The notes under the pieces were generated by a model that saw only the letters and a program-made list of their open reading frames with translations, had not been told where the DNA came from and searched no databases. A program made the translations under genes and the position numbers. Shown piece after piece: positions 52,930 through 63,628 of a stretch of 64,000 nt of DNA. The DNA comes from Ditylenchus dipsaci (taxonomy: Eukaryota > Nematoda > Chromadorea > Rhabditida > Anguinidae). The stretch lies in the NCBI GenBank assembly GCA_004194705.1, contig SADC01000955.1, positions 1 to 64,000 of the forward strand, written 5' to 3'. Position 1 is the first letter of the stretch. Every line of letters starts with the position of its first letter.

Positions 52930-53910
52930 TTTTTGTCTCAAATTTGCTTTTTTAGGCAAATTGGCGCAAATTTTTTGTGAGATTGCAAGAATTTTTGCGA
53001 AATTTTTGTAATTTTCTTTAAATAAAATCTTAGCAATCAAGTTTTCAATGACAATTCTGATGCTTGATTCGATTTTCTATGGTTCTTTCACCTACTGCTG
53101 GTATTAAAAATATATATAGAAGAAGTATCCATTTTGAAAGTGTCATTTGTGGTGTCTTAAAAATTAATTATTTATTAGATCCCCGTGGAAGTGTCTTTTG
53201 TGTGATTTCTCAGAAACAGACATATCTACTAACCATAAGTTTTGAATATTGCAAGACTTACTTTTATGTGAATGGAGTGGCAGCAACATGAATAGTTCTT
53301 AGAATTAAATTTATCAATGGCGGGATCTATCCTGTCCGTGGATAAATTCCTATCTGCCACCTTGAATCTATTATGCTTGAACATTTGGTCAAATTGAATG
53401 AGTAATAACTGAAACAGTGATCATCGTCATCTGCACAGGTGCAATCATAATAATACAGCAGTCACATGCATACAGGGATATTTAAAACCAATTTCTCCTC
53501 TGCTTCCTATTCCTGTTTGCAGCCAATAATAATTTTTCGAGCCGATTATTAACTACTTTTTTTATTGGTTAAACCAGTGGAAAAGTTATGTTGAGATCTT
53601 GACTAAAAACAAAGACTGGAATTTGGAAAAAAGGTCTGAAAATTCAATTTTGTAGACTATCCAAATCAGGTGGTTTTTAGGAAATATTGTTGAAAATTAT
53701 AAATTTTTGAAAAAAACCAAATATCAGGTCACCCGGAAATTTTTGGGTACTATTCAAATTTGTTGTCAAAAATTTTAATTCCGTTGTCGTAAATCCTGGT
53801 TTGTGCACCAAAATTCTAGCGCAAATTTAAATTTTGGCAGCAGAAGTAAAATTTTTGACAGCACAATTAAATACCATCCGAAGTTTGTGCGCTTTTTTTT
53901 CTAAAAGAAC
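52930..53910. other. Non-coding, no gene seen
   Basis: No exon with splice context or recognisable protein was found. The 5' exon(s) of the minus-strand membrane protein might lie here but I could not identify them. Confidence 0.4.
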
Positions 53911-53913
53911 TTA

Positions 53914-54042
53914 TGGCTCTACTAGAGTTGCCGGTGCCAAAAAAGGTGCCAAAGAACAGCTTGGTCCCCCTATTGTTTTTTTTTCATGAAAAAACAACAG
54001 GGGGACCAAGCTGTTTTTGGTACCGGCAACTCCAGTAGAGCC
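53914..54042. repeat. Hairpin, 'GGCTCTACTAGAGTTGCCGG' arms
   Basis: 'ggctctactagagttgccgg' pairs with 'ccggcaactccagtagagcc', with inner 'cagcttggtccccctattgt' pairing with 'acaacagggggaccaagctg'. It is a member of the 'ggtccccctgttgttt' hairpin family. Confidence 0.85.
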
Positions 54043-54068
54043 GAACTTTTTTCGGGCATTGTTTTTTC

Positions 54069-54220
54069 TAGAGTTGTAGAAATTCCCGGAAATATAGAAA
54101 ACCCGGGAATATTCCCGGGAACATTGGGAATATTCCCGGAATATTCCATATAGGGGAAAATACCGGGAAACCCGGGAATATTCCCAATGTTCCCGGGAAT
54201 ATTCCCATTGTACAACCCTA
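54069..54220. mobile_element. hAT-type MITE with perfect 8-bp duplication
   Basis: The ends TAGAGTTGTAGAAATTCCCGG and 'gggaatattcccattgtacaaccc'-TA are flanked by the direct repeat GTTTTTTC (54061-54068 and 54221-54228). The interior is 'cccgggaatattccc' palindromes. Only 152 bp. Confidence 0.85.
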
Positions 54221-54229
54221 GTTTTTTCT

Positions 54230-55836
54230 ATAGATTTACGACCATTTTTTTCAATTGACCACTTATTTTGAAGTTGAGATTTTCAGTTGCAAAACGAGAG
54301 GTAAACTTTAACAAAATTGTCAAAATATTAATTGAAAAATTACAATGCCACAAAAATTCCCTTAAAAAGCGCGAACTTTCAGGGCAACCTAATACATTCT
54401 GGTTTTTTTTTCACAAACTCTTTTTTGGTGTAGAAGTGTTAGACGGAAAAAATGTTATAATTAAAAGTTTCAATAAAGTTAACTAAATTAATGTTGTAAC
54501 CAAGTGACTATTTATATACACAGCACGGGTTTAAACTTGGTGCGGAAGTGCTGCTTTATAATTTTTCTTGCACTTGTTTAAATTTCACTCCTACTTCAGT
54601 AAATATAGGTGGGTAGCAGCAAAGTGATCAATTAAGGTGAAGAAGTTCTTTTTGTTGTTGTTGATTGAGGTGAACCACATATGGAGAATAAGAGCGGGAG
54701 TAGTACCCACCTAAAACTATGTTATAAAAACATTTTTTTTCTTCTTCGATAAATGATCTACCTAAATTTTTTATAAAACGAGAATCAAAATAGATACATC
54801 TGCATTATAAACAAAAATTAATGCTGTGCGTAAGATGAAAAAACAAGAGTAGCAAATATTGTATAGTGTTGTTGATCATTACTTTGGAGTGAATTTAAAA
54901 GGTCTATTCGCCTACTTGTTTGACTCCAACATTTGGAGTTCAATTGAAAAAAGTTTGCGACAAATGCTAAATACACTCGACTCTGCAGGTAGGCCCGGGA
55001 TGATAATGGCACTGTTTACACTCGTGAAACCGTTTCCTGTGAAACCTTTTTGTTTTTGCCAATTATTTTTCTGAAAGTCGTCCAATTTCAATTCTTTCAA
55101 CAGATTCATAAGTAAATTGACCCTGCTCTACAACTTTCTTTGTGATGTCAACATCGAGTTTCGTCACCAAAATCGAGAAACGGCATAGTTTCGGTGGTCA
55201 AGGGTTTGGGTTCAAGGTCCCGGGAAACCCTTGAATCTATGCCGTATCTCAATTTTGTTGAAGAAACTCGAATCCTTTTAAAACCTTTACAAATCCTTTT
55301 AAAAAGAACATTTAAATTTCAAAAGATTTGAGGTGCCTAAAAAGAACAAATATTTTTATTAATAAAAAATAAAGTTTTTTATTAATACAATTACTTTTAT
55401 TAAAAAAAGACGATTATTATTTTGTGAAAAAAATAAACAAGCCGGGTGTATGGTATGTGTTTAACGTTAAAATTTTGTCTGTTGCCAGCATGATATAAGA
55501 AAATACTAAAAAACACACTGTTGAAGCTTTATAATGTCAACAAAATATTGAAAAAAATGCGGCGGGTTCCGAAACCTGGGCGCCGGTGTGAAAGGGGCGC
55601 CCGGCGCCGCCGCCGGCTCTCGAAAGTGGTCAAATTTTGCCTGGCGCCGGCGCCCGGAGCCAGGTATGTAAAATTTGGCATATTTATAGTGTTTTTACCA
55701 GTCACTCACCCTTCTCGAAAATTCGAAACATCGTACCAGAAAGCACTAAATGACTGTTCGTGGGATGTTACATTGTGAACGCCCAGATGCAAATAATAAT
55801 CATGGTTTATTCGAGTCAAAAAGCATAAATACACAA
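54230..55836. other. Non-coding between two genes
   Basis: No exon supported. A GC-rich palindromic patch at about 55560-55670 (ctgggcgccgg ... ccggcgcccgg) stands out in an AT-rich background and looks like a small repeat. Another inverted repeat is at 55155-55275 (tttcgtcaccaaaatcgag / ctcaattttgttgaagaaa). Confidence 0.45.
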
Positions 55837-55955
55837 TCAATAAACCCTTTGGTAAGAATCTCTTTTGCGTCTCCTCTTGCAACATTCTACCAATAACAAA
55901 ATGAAAAATATAAATGCTAGAGCTGAAGCTACATAGAAGAGCACTTGGCACAAAC
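55837..55955 (-). CDS. Esterase-like gene, last exon: transmembrane anchor
   Basis: After the acceptor 'ccatttag' the frame gives CQVLFYVASALAFIFFILLL, then VECCKRRRKRDSYQRVY and TGA. A hydrophobic helix followed at once by Arg/Lys residues is a stop-transfer signal with a short cytoplasmic tail. Confidence 0.8.
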
Positions 55956-58900
55956 CTAAATGGAGTCTGAACTATCACTCTAACCACCCCGACTTACTTA
56001 ATTTGTAGCCATTGCTGCTCCATGGAACAAAAATGCTCTTGATTTGCTCCAAATCCCCATCTATGTACAGACTAGTCATCAGGTCATCTACTAGCAACTC
56101 ATCTGTCAACGGACTTGTCGGTCCACCCACTCTCCAAATAGATATGTTCAGATAATGACAAAAAGTCAAAAAATTTTTGGGGTATTTTTGTGGCTATCGA
56201 AAGCAGGATAGCCAGCTTGAGATGATAGTTTTTTTAATTTTTCCTTTTCTCCGATAAAAATACTTTTTATGTAATTTTGTCAGTAATCTGTATTACAAAG
56301 CTGAATTTCAAAGTTGCTAAGATAGTTGTTAAGATATGACCCACAGCTAGATGGTCGTGATTTAAAATCTCGGCAGCCAAACTTTAGGTCTAAATATTAT
56401 CCGCCTGAACATATCCGCCTGAATGGCCTAAAATGAAAAAAGCTTAAAAAGCCATACCTTCACACCAAAAATTGGCCTGGGAATTTGGTTTAATCATACC
56501 GAAATTTAAATTTCCGGTCGGGGTTTCGATTTCCGGCGGTTGGATTAATTAACCAGAAATCATTAACCAGAATATCAATTACCGCCGTGAGTTATCGTGA
56601 GTTGTCCGGGCGTGAATCGTCTCGGGCGTGAATTGTCCGTGTACATAAAAAATCATGTCAAAGTGGCTATTTTCCGTTTTGGGAGGCTCAACGAATCCCA
56701 TTCCTAGATCTGTGACCAGGCTTGAGCACCCGAATATATACTGTGGTCGCTGTTTATAATCGGTGTATATATCGGATTCTGTAACTAGACTCTTGTTTAT
56801 GCGAAATTTTCTCAAATGATCCTTCGAATTTCAAATAAACTTCTATCTGTGAAAAAGGCAAACTCTGACCTGTTCATTTGACTATTCCAGAACTGCACTG
56901 CTCGCTTATGATAGCCCAATGTATTTCAATGAACCAGCTAGCATTATCATCCAATGCAAAATCCATTTTGAAGAAATTTAACTCGGCTGGATTGAATACT
57001 TCAAATCCACGTGTCTCAATGCCATTTGGATTGCCGGTGCTAATAAATTTGAAATAATCTCTGAGAATAGGTACTGTAGCCGCCGGTCTGTTTGTGTGAA
57101 ATTGCCTGAATTTTGACCGAACAAATAAACCTGAAATATTATTTTTAGTGTCGTGGAGTTTTCGGCAAACCAACCAGTTCCTGAGAATGTCTAGGAGTAT
57201 TCTGCTTGTCCGACCATAATTATCGGGCAGTGCCCAAATGCTGTACCTATTTTGTCGTACTCAAATTGGTAAAGATATGCTTTAGCCCCTACAAAAGTGG
57301 ATCTGGTAGCGAAATTGTAGTGAGGGGCGAAGTAAATAGCATCTTCATACAAGTAGTTGGCTAGATCTGCTAAAATTCAGGCATTATTTTTGAGTGTTAT
57401 GGGTCTGGCAGCAAAGTGGGTCTGGCTTTTACAAAAATCAAGAATCGTGAAATTTCTTATGCAGGGGTTTTCCATAAAAACGGCGAAGAAATTGCCTTGG
57501 CATCTTTTGGATTTTAGCACTATTCTAGAAAGGTATCAACCTGAGGTGGTGGTTATTAAATCAAGGCTTAACTTAAATCCAGGTTTGGCATATTTTGGAC
57601 ACAGCAAGTTCACTAGCAATAAGCTTTGAAAGCATACTATCACTATATTCCTGAACACAAGCTGCAATTGCATCTGACTTAAATTCATAGTTGAGCTGTG
57701 CCACAGTTCGTTTGCAGTAAAGCCAAAGTTTTAGCTTGTCCACCTGACCAGTAGCCTCATCAATGACAACACGTGCATCTTGAAAACTCTTTGGACACAG
57801 TACCAGTCAAAATTGGTATTTGGGAGTAAATTTTCTTGCCAGGCCGCTATATGTGTCAATCACTATCTACAACTACATAAATTTGGTAGTGTAAAATCTA
57901 ATCATGGCCTTACTGCTCTAGGTCCAATTTCCTGGCTAATCCATGGAACAGAAATCCCTGGTCTTCCAGAAGTCTGACATGTGCGCTCAGGCTGGAGGCA
58001 TTGACTTGGCGCAGGCAGTTTAGTGTTTGCTCCACATTTCTCTGAACAGACCAGAAGTCAGGGGATTGCCATTGCTGTTTAGTGACACAATCTAGGGAGT
58101 AGGCCATTCTTCTGCTAGATCTCTGGTTTCTATCTATTTATTATAGGGATGATAATAGGTAAATTAAGCAAATTGGCTACTTTTAGGCAGTGCTTCAATG
58201 TTTCCAGGCCACTCATAGAAATCACTTGGCTATAATTAGGCTGATTTTGACTTTAATTTTTTTGATGAAGTCGAAAAATTGTTCAACATTCTTAAATTCG
58301 ACCCGTGTGTCTGCCCATGTTTTATATCGAGCGCGCTTTTTATAAGAATAACATTATATAGAACGTCTCACTTCTTGTGTTTTGTCAAATCCAACCAAAT
58401 CGACCAATCATTTTTGGCTCGTCTATTTCAGAAAAGCTCAAGGATCCTGATTTACCAGGTTTTTTTTGTAAATGTCAACAGTTTCGCTGAAAGAATCCGC
58501 GTCGCTCAATACAACGAATATACTTTTTCAATATATGTGTTTGATATATCAAGCGACGTGAAACTTGTCGGAAAAAAACTGTTTCCACTTACAAAAATTG
58601 CATGTCGCATTATACCCGCTAAAGACAACTGGCAAAATATTTGGCGAAAGTGTCAGACCCTAGGCATGAACGAACTTGAGGATTCGTCACATCGGTCGTC
58701 AGTTGTATAGACAATGTTTATACAAACCTGAAATATGGCTGAGCTCTGGGGCATGCCATCAGCTAAAACAATTAAATAATCTTATTTTTTGCTTCAAAAA
58801 AGTTTTAAATGACAATTTGAGTGGCCGATGATCCACTGCTATGGCCCATTAGAGTAATTTCTCGGGATCACCTCCAAAACTGGCGATTTCTCTTTTTGTC

Positions 58901-60395
58901 CAGCGAAGGCTGTCCAGGATGTCTGAAGTGATTTTTTTGGCTTTACAATAATTGTTTTTCGATTGACCATGGAGTGCGAGATTGGGCGATAGCAAGTCAG
59001 TCATCCTGTAGTTTAGGTTAAGCAACCCAAAAACATTCATCCTGTAAGCAAATGTGACCACCACTATGTCACGAGTCTTGTTGTTGTAATTGTCCACCTG
59101 GATTGCAATGTTTTAGATTATTAAATTTCTAGATGGAAAACTAAGAAAACTAACAATAATCTGTGGATGAACTTGCGCGGTGAACCAAAAGAAAATTGGC
59201 CGCCTGAAAAGTACAAAGAGGTTTAAGCGATTTATACTCAGAAAAGGTACTGGCTCATCTATATTAAACTATCTTATTTGCTCTACTCACCCATCTATTA
59301 TGGACTAAGATAAAAAAACAAGAATGATGGAAAATAAGCTAATGTAAGATATATTCGAACCTGGATAACGCGTAATTCCGAAAAATTTTATTTTGACTTT
59401 TGTGACTCTGGTTTTTCATTTTTCACTCTGCTTTCGAAATCTTTTACCCTATTTCGCTTTGACAATTCGGTCCCAAAGTTGTGAAGATTTCGATTTAGCT
59501 GGTTACTTTTAATAAGTGAATAGAAATTGCAAACCTTTTGACGAAAACATCGGCCCTTACAATTTTATGAGTGAGACTGTCGAAAAAGAATTGGTAGAGA
59601 CCTCTAAAACAAGGTGAAAAAAGATAAAACAAGGCGAAAGTTTCCACACACACCCAAATAGTGTACTTTAGCCCTAGATCGCTACTCCTTATTGTAGCCA
59701 GTGTTTTTCACCTGCTTTCTTGTGGCTGACCCTTTGGCAAGTTAACACTAGCATTCGAAGCCGTCGAGGAATTCCGTTTTTTTTCAGAAAAACTACCTTG
59801 TAAAGTCCCTGTTAAAATTGTTCAGGATTACTCATCGTGAAAATTTGAGTCCTCGTTATTATAATTGTATTCATGTTTTTATCTACCATAAATATAGTGC
59901 ATCACAGCACAGTTGCCCATCTGCAAGCACTTCTCTGAGTGAAAACATTGACATACAAACAGTCTTCGGACATTGGTGTTGGATATTGGTCTGTGGATAT
60001 TCTGCAAACTGACTTACAATCATGTTTTGTTTGTTAAATCCCCAAAGCTGCCCTTACGAGGTATTCCAATAGCAAGAAGGAGCATAGTCAGTGGCCTTTA
60101 GCACCCCTTTCCATCCTTCACTTGCTCACTAAAAGCAAAACGCAGATGGCTGTGGGTGGCTGAGCGTAGGGAATTCCTTGAAACAAAAACCCAGTAACAT
60201 TTGAGGGTTTGTAAAGTCCTTCCAAGCACCAATCCACTACTGCAACGCGACCGAGCAAATGAATATGAAAGAAAACATAAAATTACCTAATTTTTCGTAC
60301 CAACAATGAAGAAGGATCCACTGGTCCTCACAATCTGTCATATACAAACACGCAAACAACAACGAAATATGCACCAGACGAATATTTTGGAACAT
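55837..60395 (-). CDS. Membrane-anchored carboxylesterase/neuroligin-like protein
   Basis: About 14 minus-strand exons. 60395-60287: start Met and signal peptide (FQNIRLVHISLLFACLYMTD). 60239-60058: VVDWCLEGLYKPSNVTGFLF with QGIPYAQPPT, then HLRFAFSEQV after one frame correction. 60001-about 59890: PTPMSEDCLYVNVFTQ, the conserved family motif. 59203-59155: RPIFFWFTAQVHPQI in place of the usual HGG oxyanion loop. 59097-58968: DIVVVTFAYRMNVFGLLNLN and SPNLALH. 58922-about 58807: SLRWTKREIASFGGDPEK and, after one missing A, TLMGHSSGSSATQIV with the GxSxG serine. 58762-58728 and about 58234-58196: PQSSAIFQ and QVISMSGLETLK. 58107-57910: VEQTLNCLRQVNASSLSAHV. About 57785-57640: VVIDEATGQVDKLKLWLYCK. 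57362-57195: YFAPHYNFATRSTFVGAKAY. About 57130-56876: RDYFKFISTGNPNGIETRGF. About 56137-55995: linker. 55955-55837: helix FYVASALAFIFFILLLVECC plus basic tail ending YQRVY-stop. The catalytic serine motif is kept, the HGG loop is not, and I did not see the usual catalytic histidine motif, so it may be an adhesion-type relative or a poorly covered enzyme. Type I membrane topology is predicted. Confidence 0.8.
60287..60395 (-). CDS. Esterase-like gene, first exon: signal peptide
   Basis: ATG at 60395-60393 opens a frame with a basic residue, a hydrophobic core (LVHISLLFACLYM) and polar TDCEDQ, typical of a secretory signal. The GTAATT donor at 60286 joins in phase to VVDWCLEG of the next exon. 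Confidence 0.75.
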
Positions 60396-60419
60396 GTAGC
60401 GAATATTTCTGCTTGTTTG

Positions 60420-61030
60420 TTCAGCACAGGGCTCTCGGAATGTACTTTTTTTTAGAATTGGTGCCTTGAAAATTTCTATTATTTCAAGGAAGACTTGACT
60501 ATGTTATCGCGAAAAAAAACAAAAGCTAATTTAAAGGCACCCATTCAAGAAATAAGTACAGATCTGAACCCAGTTTCAGGAAAAATAACACACAACAGGT
60601 AAAAATTGAAATATTTTAGACAAAAATACAAAATTTTAAAAAATAATAAAATTCTGGTCAATTATGATTTTCAAAGGCCTTCAGCAAATTTATGTTCGAC
60701 AATCTAGCTCTTTTGACATTAGTAGTTTTGCAGAAGACCACCGGTTTATGCTATTAAAAAGCAGTAGACGTGCCTTTCCTACCAAAGACAGCAAATAAAG
60801 TAAGTGATCAATGGGTGATTACAAGCTAACAAATTTCTTCAAAAAAACGTGATTAAAAGATTATAATTATTAGTTGTGTGTGTGGTAATTGTTATTTATT
60901 GCTTTTTGGCAAGTATATTAAGCGATAAGACAAACCATGCCTTTATTTTCCTTGTTGTTTCCTTAAAAAGCATATGATTGTGGTACCCCTTGCAATTTTA
61001 ACAATTTTTTTTTCACCACTTTTTACTAAA
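60420..61030. other. Intergenic, possible promoter region of the esterase-like gene
   Basis: No exon or repeat could be supported. It lies directly upstream of the minus-strand start; no clear TATA or initiator element was singled out. Confidence 0.35.
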
Positions 61031-61031
61031 C

Positions 61032-61925
61032 AGATCAGCAGAAACCTTGGCTTGAGTTCAGAATCCCCCCCACGGGACTGATCAGGTGGAGGAGATAACT
61101 TCATATTCGTGTTTCTCGACCCGATTTCATGAGAAAGCCGGCTGTTTTTCTGGTTCTGAGAAAAAAAATTTTTTTCGAACCACAGGGGTATCATGGTTTT
61201 TTAGTCAAAATTTGAAAAATTTAAATTGGCGCCTTTTGAATTTAAAAGGATAAAGGGCTGTATAGGGAGGGAAGGGAATAAAAGGGGCCACTAATCACAC
61301 AGGGGCCACTAACAAGAAGATGTTGAACATAGTTTTGAATACTGGGGCCTACCGCATAAATAAACTCTGGTATGCATGCTTTTTCATGCATCCAGAGTCA
61401 CTTTCGAGTGATTTGTGTCTAAGGTATGTGGGTGTGCGCATCTCAACTCCAAGCCCCCAAGCCCCCTGCGCCCCGAAGGGGCGCAGGGGGCTTGAGAGTT
61501 AGAGATGCGCGCACTCACTTACCTTAGACATGATTCGAGAAGCACTCTTGACCATAAATGCATATAGAGTCTATTTTTGCCACGGCCCAAGTTGAGAAAC
61601 ATGGTAAAGCAGCCAAAAACGCAATTCTTTAATTTTATTTCGATTTTCGCATAAAAGTGGCCCCCTTTTATTCCTTTCCCCTCCCAATACAGCCCTTATT
61701 CCCTTTTAAATTCAAAAGGCGCCAATTTAAATTTTTCAAATTTCGACTAAAAAACCATGATACCCCCCTGTGGTTCGAAAAAAATTTTTTTCTCAGAACC
61801 AAAAAACAGCCGGCTTTCTCATGAAATCGGGGTCGAGAAACACGAATATGAAGTTATCTCCTCCACCTGATCAGTCCCCGTGGGGGGGGGGGGATTCTGA
61901 ACTGCAACCGAAACCTTTTTTGCTA
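61032..61925. repeat. Large fold-back element with the dispersed hairpin repeat inside
   Basis: The arms 61032-61295 and 61665-61925 are nearly perfect complements (ctgatcaggtggaggagata facing tatctcctccacctgatcag; gggaataaaaggggcca facing ggccccctttta). The 370-bp centre is copy 5 of the dispersed hairpin repeat (61365-61600: aaggtatgtgggtgtgcgca / tgcgcgcactcacttacctt). The repeat therefore seems to travel with different outer arms. Confidence 0.85.
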
Positions 61926-61969
61926 GGAAAGTAAGAAATTTTCTAGTTTTCCTATTAAGACAAATATCG

Positions 61970-62122
61970 TGTAACCTCTAATAATCCCCCACCTCTAATA
62001 ACCCCCAACCCCCCATTTTCGACTAGGATTTTAGAGCTAAAGCTATTTTTGATTTAAATTTTCAAACTTTTTCAGGGGTTGAAATTAATCTCGCATATAG
62101 AATCGGTGGAGGTTATACGGTA
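61970..62122. repeat. Diverged MITE of the 'CTCTAATAATCCCCC' type
   Basis: 'gtgtaacctctaataatccc' at the left and 'ggtggaggttatacggtac' at the right are partly complementary; 'cctctaataa' is repeated. It is probably an old CCGTAT-family copy. Confidence 0.5.
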
Positions 62123-62635
62123 CATCTTGGAGTCGGCAAATTTCACCACCCTCTCTGCTTTACCACTGAGCTTCGGAGACTTCTTATTATTACTGGTGTG
62201 TTTCATCGTAAAATATTCTCATCGCTGACAAGCTTCCCCTTGTAAGGTCGATTTAGAAATTTTCGGGTGCTAAACCTAAATCGAGGAAGCGCGTGAGCTA
62301 AGAAAAAGCAAAAAACAGTGTTGTAATATATTTTTTCAAATTAGAAGGGGATGGTTTATTGATAAAGATTGATCTATTGGAACAATACCATACTTATTTC
62401 GAGCAATACTTTAACCTAGTCGAAAACGGGGAATTTTATTATAGTAAAAAACCTTAAGAAGCAGATGAAAGTGTCGCAATATCGAGGATATAATTTCTAT
62501 GGTTTTTGGTATAACAAATGATCAAGTCACTAATTTTTTAGTGTCAGAGGTTGATTGCATCAAATTCTGCAGACAAATCCTTCTAATCCGAATTAAATAT
62601 GTGTAATGATTATCAATAAGTTGCAAGACAACACA

Positions 62636-62642
62636 CTTTATT
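62636..62642 (-). terminator. Possible polyadenylation signal of the hnRNP gene
   Basis: The minus strand reads AATAAAG about 195 bases after the hnRNP stop codon. It is the only clean hexamer at a sensible distance that I noticed. Confidence 0.4.
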
Positions 62643-62832
62643 CGTCCAAAGGTTCAGACAATCCAACAAATGAGATTAGCAATAGGTTCAGCAAATAAAT
62701 GATATTTGTTTATGTCGCACTTCTCACCACACAAACAGACAAACAAAACAAAAGCAAGACAAATGGGTGAGGAAATAAAACAGAGATGTTGCTCAGCTTG
62801 ACGATAATTGAGTTGCAACACCTAGTCCAGTT

Positions 62833-63609
62833 TTAGAAGCGTTGAGGACCTGGAGCACCACCTGCTGGCCATTGTCCACCTCCGGCGGCTGGAGCAGCCC
62901 ATTGACCGGCCACTGGAGCAGCTGGAGCGGCAGCTCCCCATCCACCTGCTGAAGCATCGCTGGACCAAGCGCCACCTCCGCCTCCTGCTCCCCAACCGCC
63001 AGCTGCTGGAGCAGCTCCTCCTTGAGCCCATTGACCTTGCGGAGGACCAGCTGCAGCAGGGCTCCCATCCACCAGCTGCAGGTGGCGCTCCACCACCGTA
63101 GCCACCTCCGCCTCCGTAGCCACCGCCATAGCCTCCACCTGAAAATTTAAGAATAGTTATATAGAAACAAGGACAATAAGTTTGCACATACCGGGAGCTC
63201 CCCATTGTTGTTGCGGTCCAGCAGCCCAGGCTCCGGCGGCGGACCACCCCAAGATTGATTGCCTCCACCATATCCTCCATCTCGACCTCCTCCATAGCCA
63301 CCACCTCCACCTCCTCTGCCACCTGACCAGGGACCACTTCTTTGACTGCCACGGATCTGTTTCCTCGGTCCTGTCGGTCCCTGTCTTGCTGCTGAGCCTT
63401 GGACATGTCATCCTTGGAGAGTGCCTTCTTCACATCGCATCTGTAGTTGGAGATCATATGGGACTTCTGGAGCACACATTTGTCCACAGGGTCATGGTCA
63501 TCGAAGGTGACAAAAGCGAATCCTCTGGGCTTTTCAGTGGCTTTGTCGGTGATCACTTCCACTTTGACTACTTTGCCGAATCCGCTGAAGTAGTTGTTGA
63601 AGGCCTCTT
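62833..63609 (-). CDS. hnRNP A/B-type RNA-binding protein, C-terminal half
   Basis: Two minus-strand exons: 63609-63192 and 63138-62833 (TAA at 62835-62833). The first holds most of an RRM: FNNYFSGFGKVVKVEVITDK, the RNP1 motif RGFAFVTF, DDHDPVDKCVLQKSHMISNY and RCDVKKALSKDDM, followed by a Gln/Arg/Asp linker and a Gly-rich RGG/YGGG region. The second is Gly/Tyr-rich (GGGYGGGYGGG) then Gly/Ala/Trp/Pro-rich with repeated GGW or GQW units, ending GAPGPQRF. This is the second RRM plus glycine-rich tail of an hnRNP A1/A2 or Hrp-like protein, which binds pre-mRNA in the nucleus and affects splicing and export. Three one-base frame corrections are needed (near 63350, 63235 and 63045). A conserved housekeeping gene is unlikely to carry them, so they point to sequence errors. 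The first RRM and the start lie beyond the window. Confidence 0.9.
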
Positions 63610-63628
63610 CTGTAAAAAGGATAAATAA

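Noticed and set aside
57357..57629. Plus-strand open frame of 90 residues
   Set aside because: It lies antisense to the esterase-like gene, whose minus-strand exons and introns explain the region.
58279..58710. Plus-strand open frame of 143 residues
   Set aside because: It lies in an intron of the minus-strand esterase gene and contains the 'accctaggcatgaacgaact' motif of pogo-like MITEs, so it is probably repeat sequence.
63182..63628. Plus-strand His/Leu-rich open frame of 148 residues
   Set aside because: It is the antisense shadow of the hnRNP exon, kept open by the glycine-rich codon pattern.
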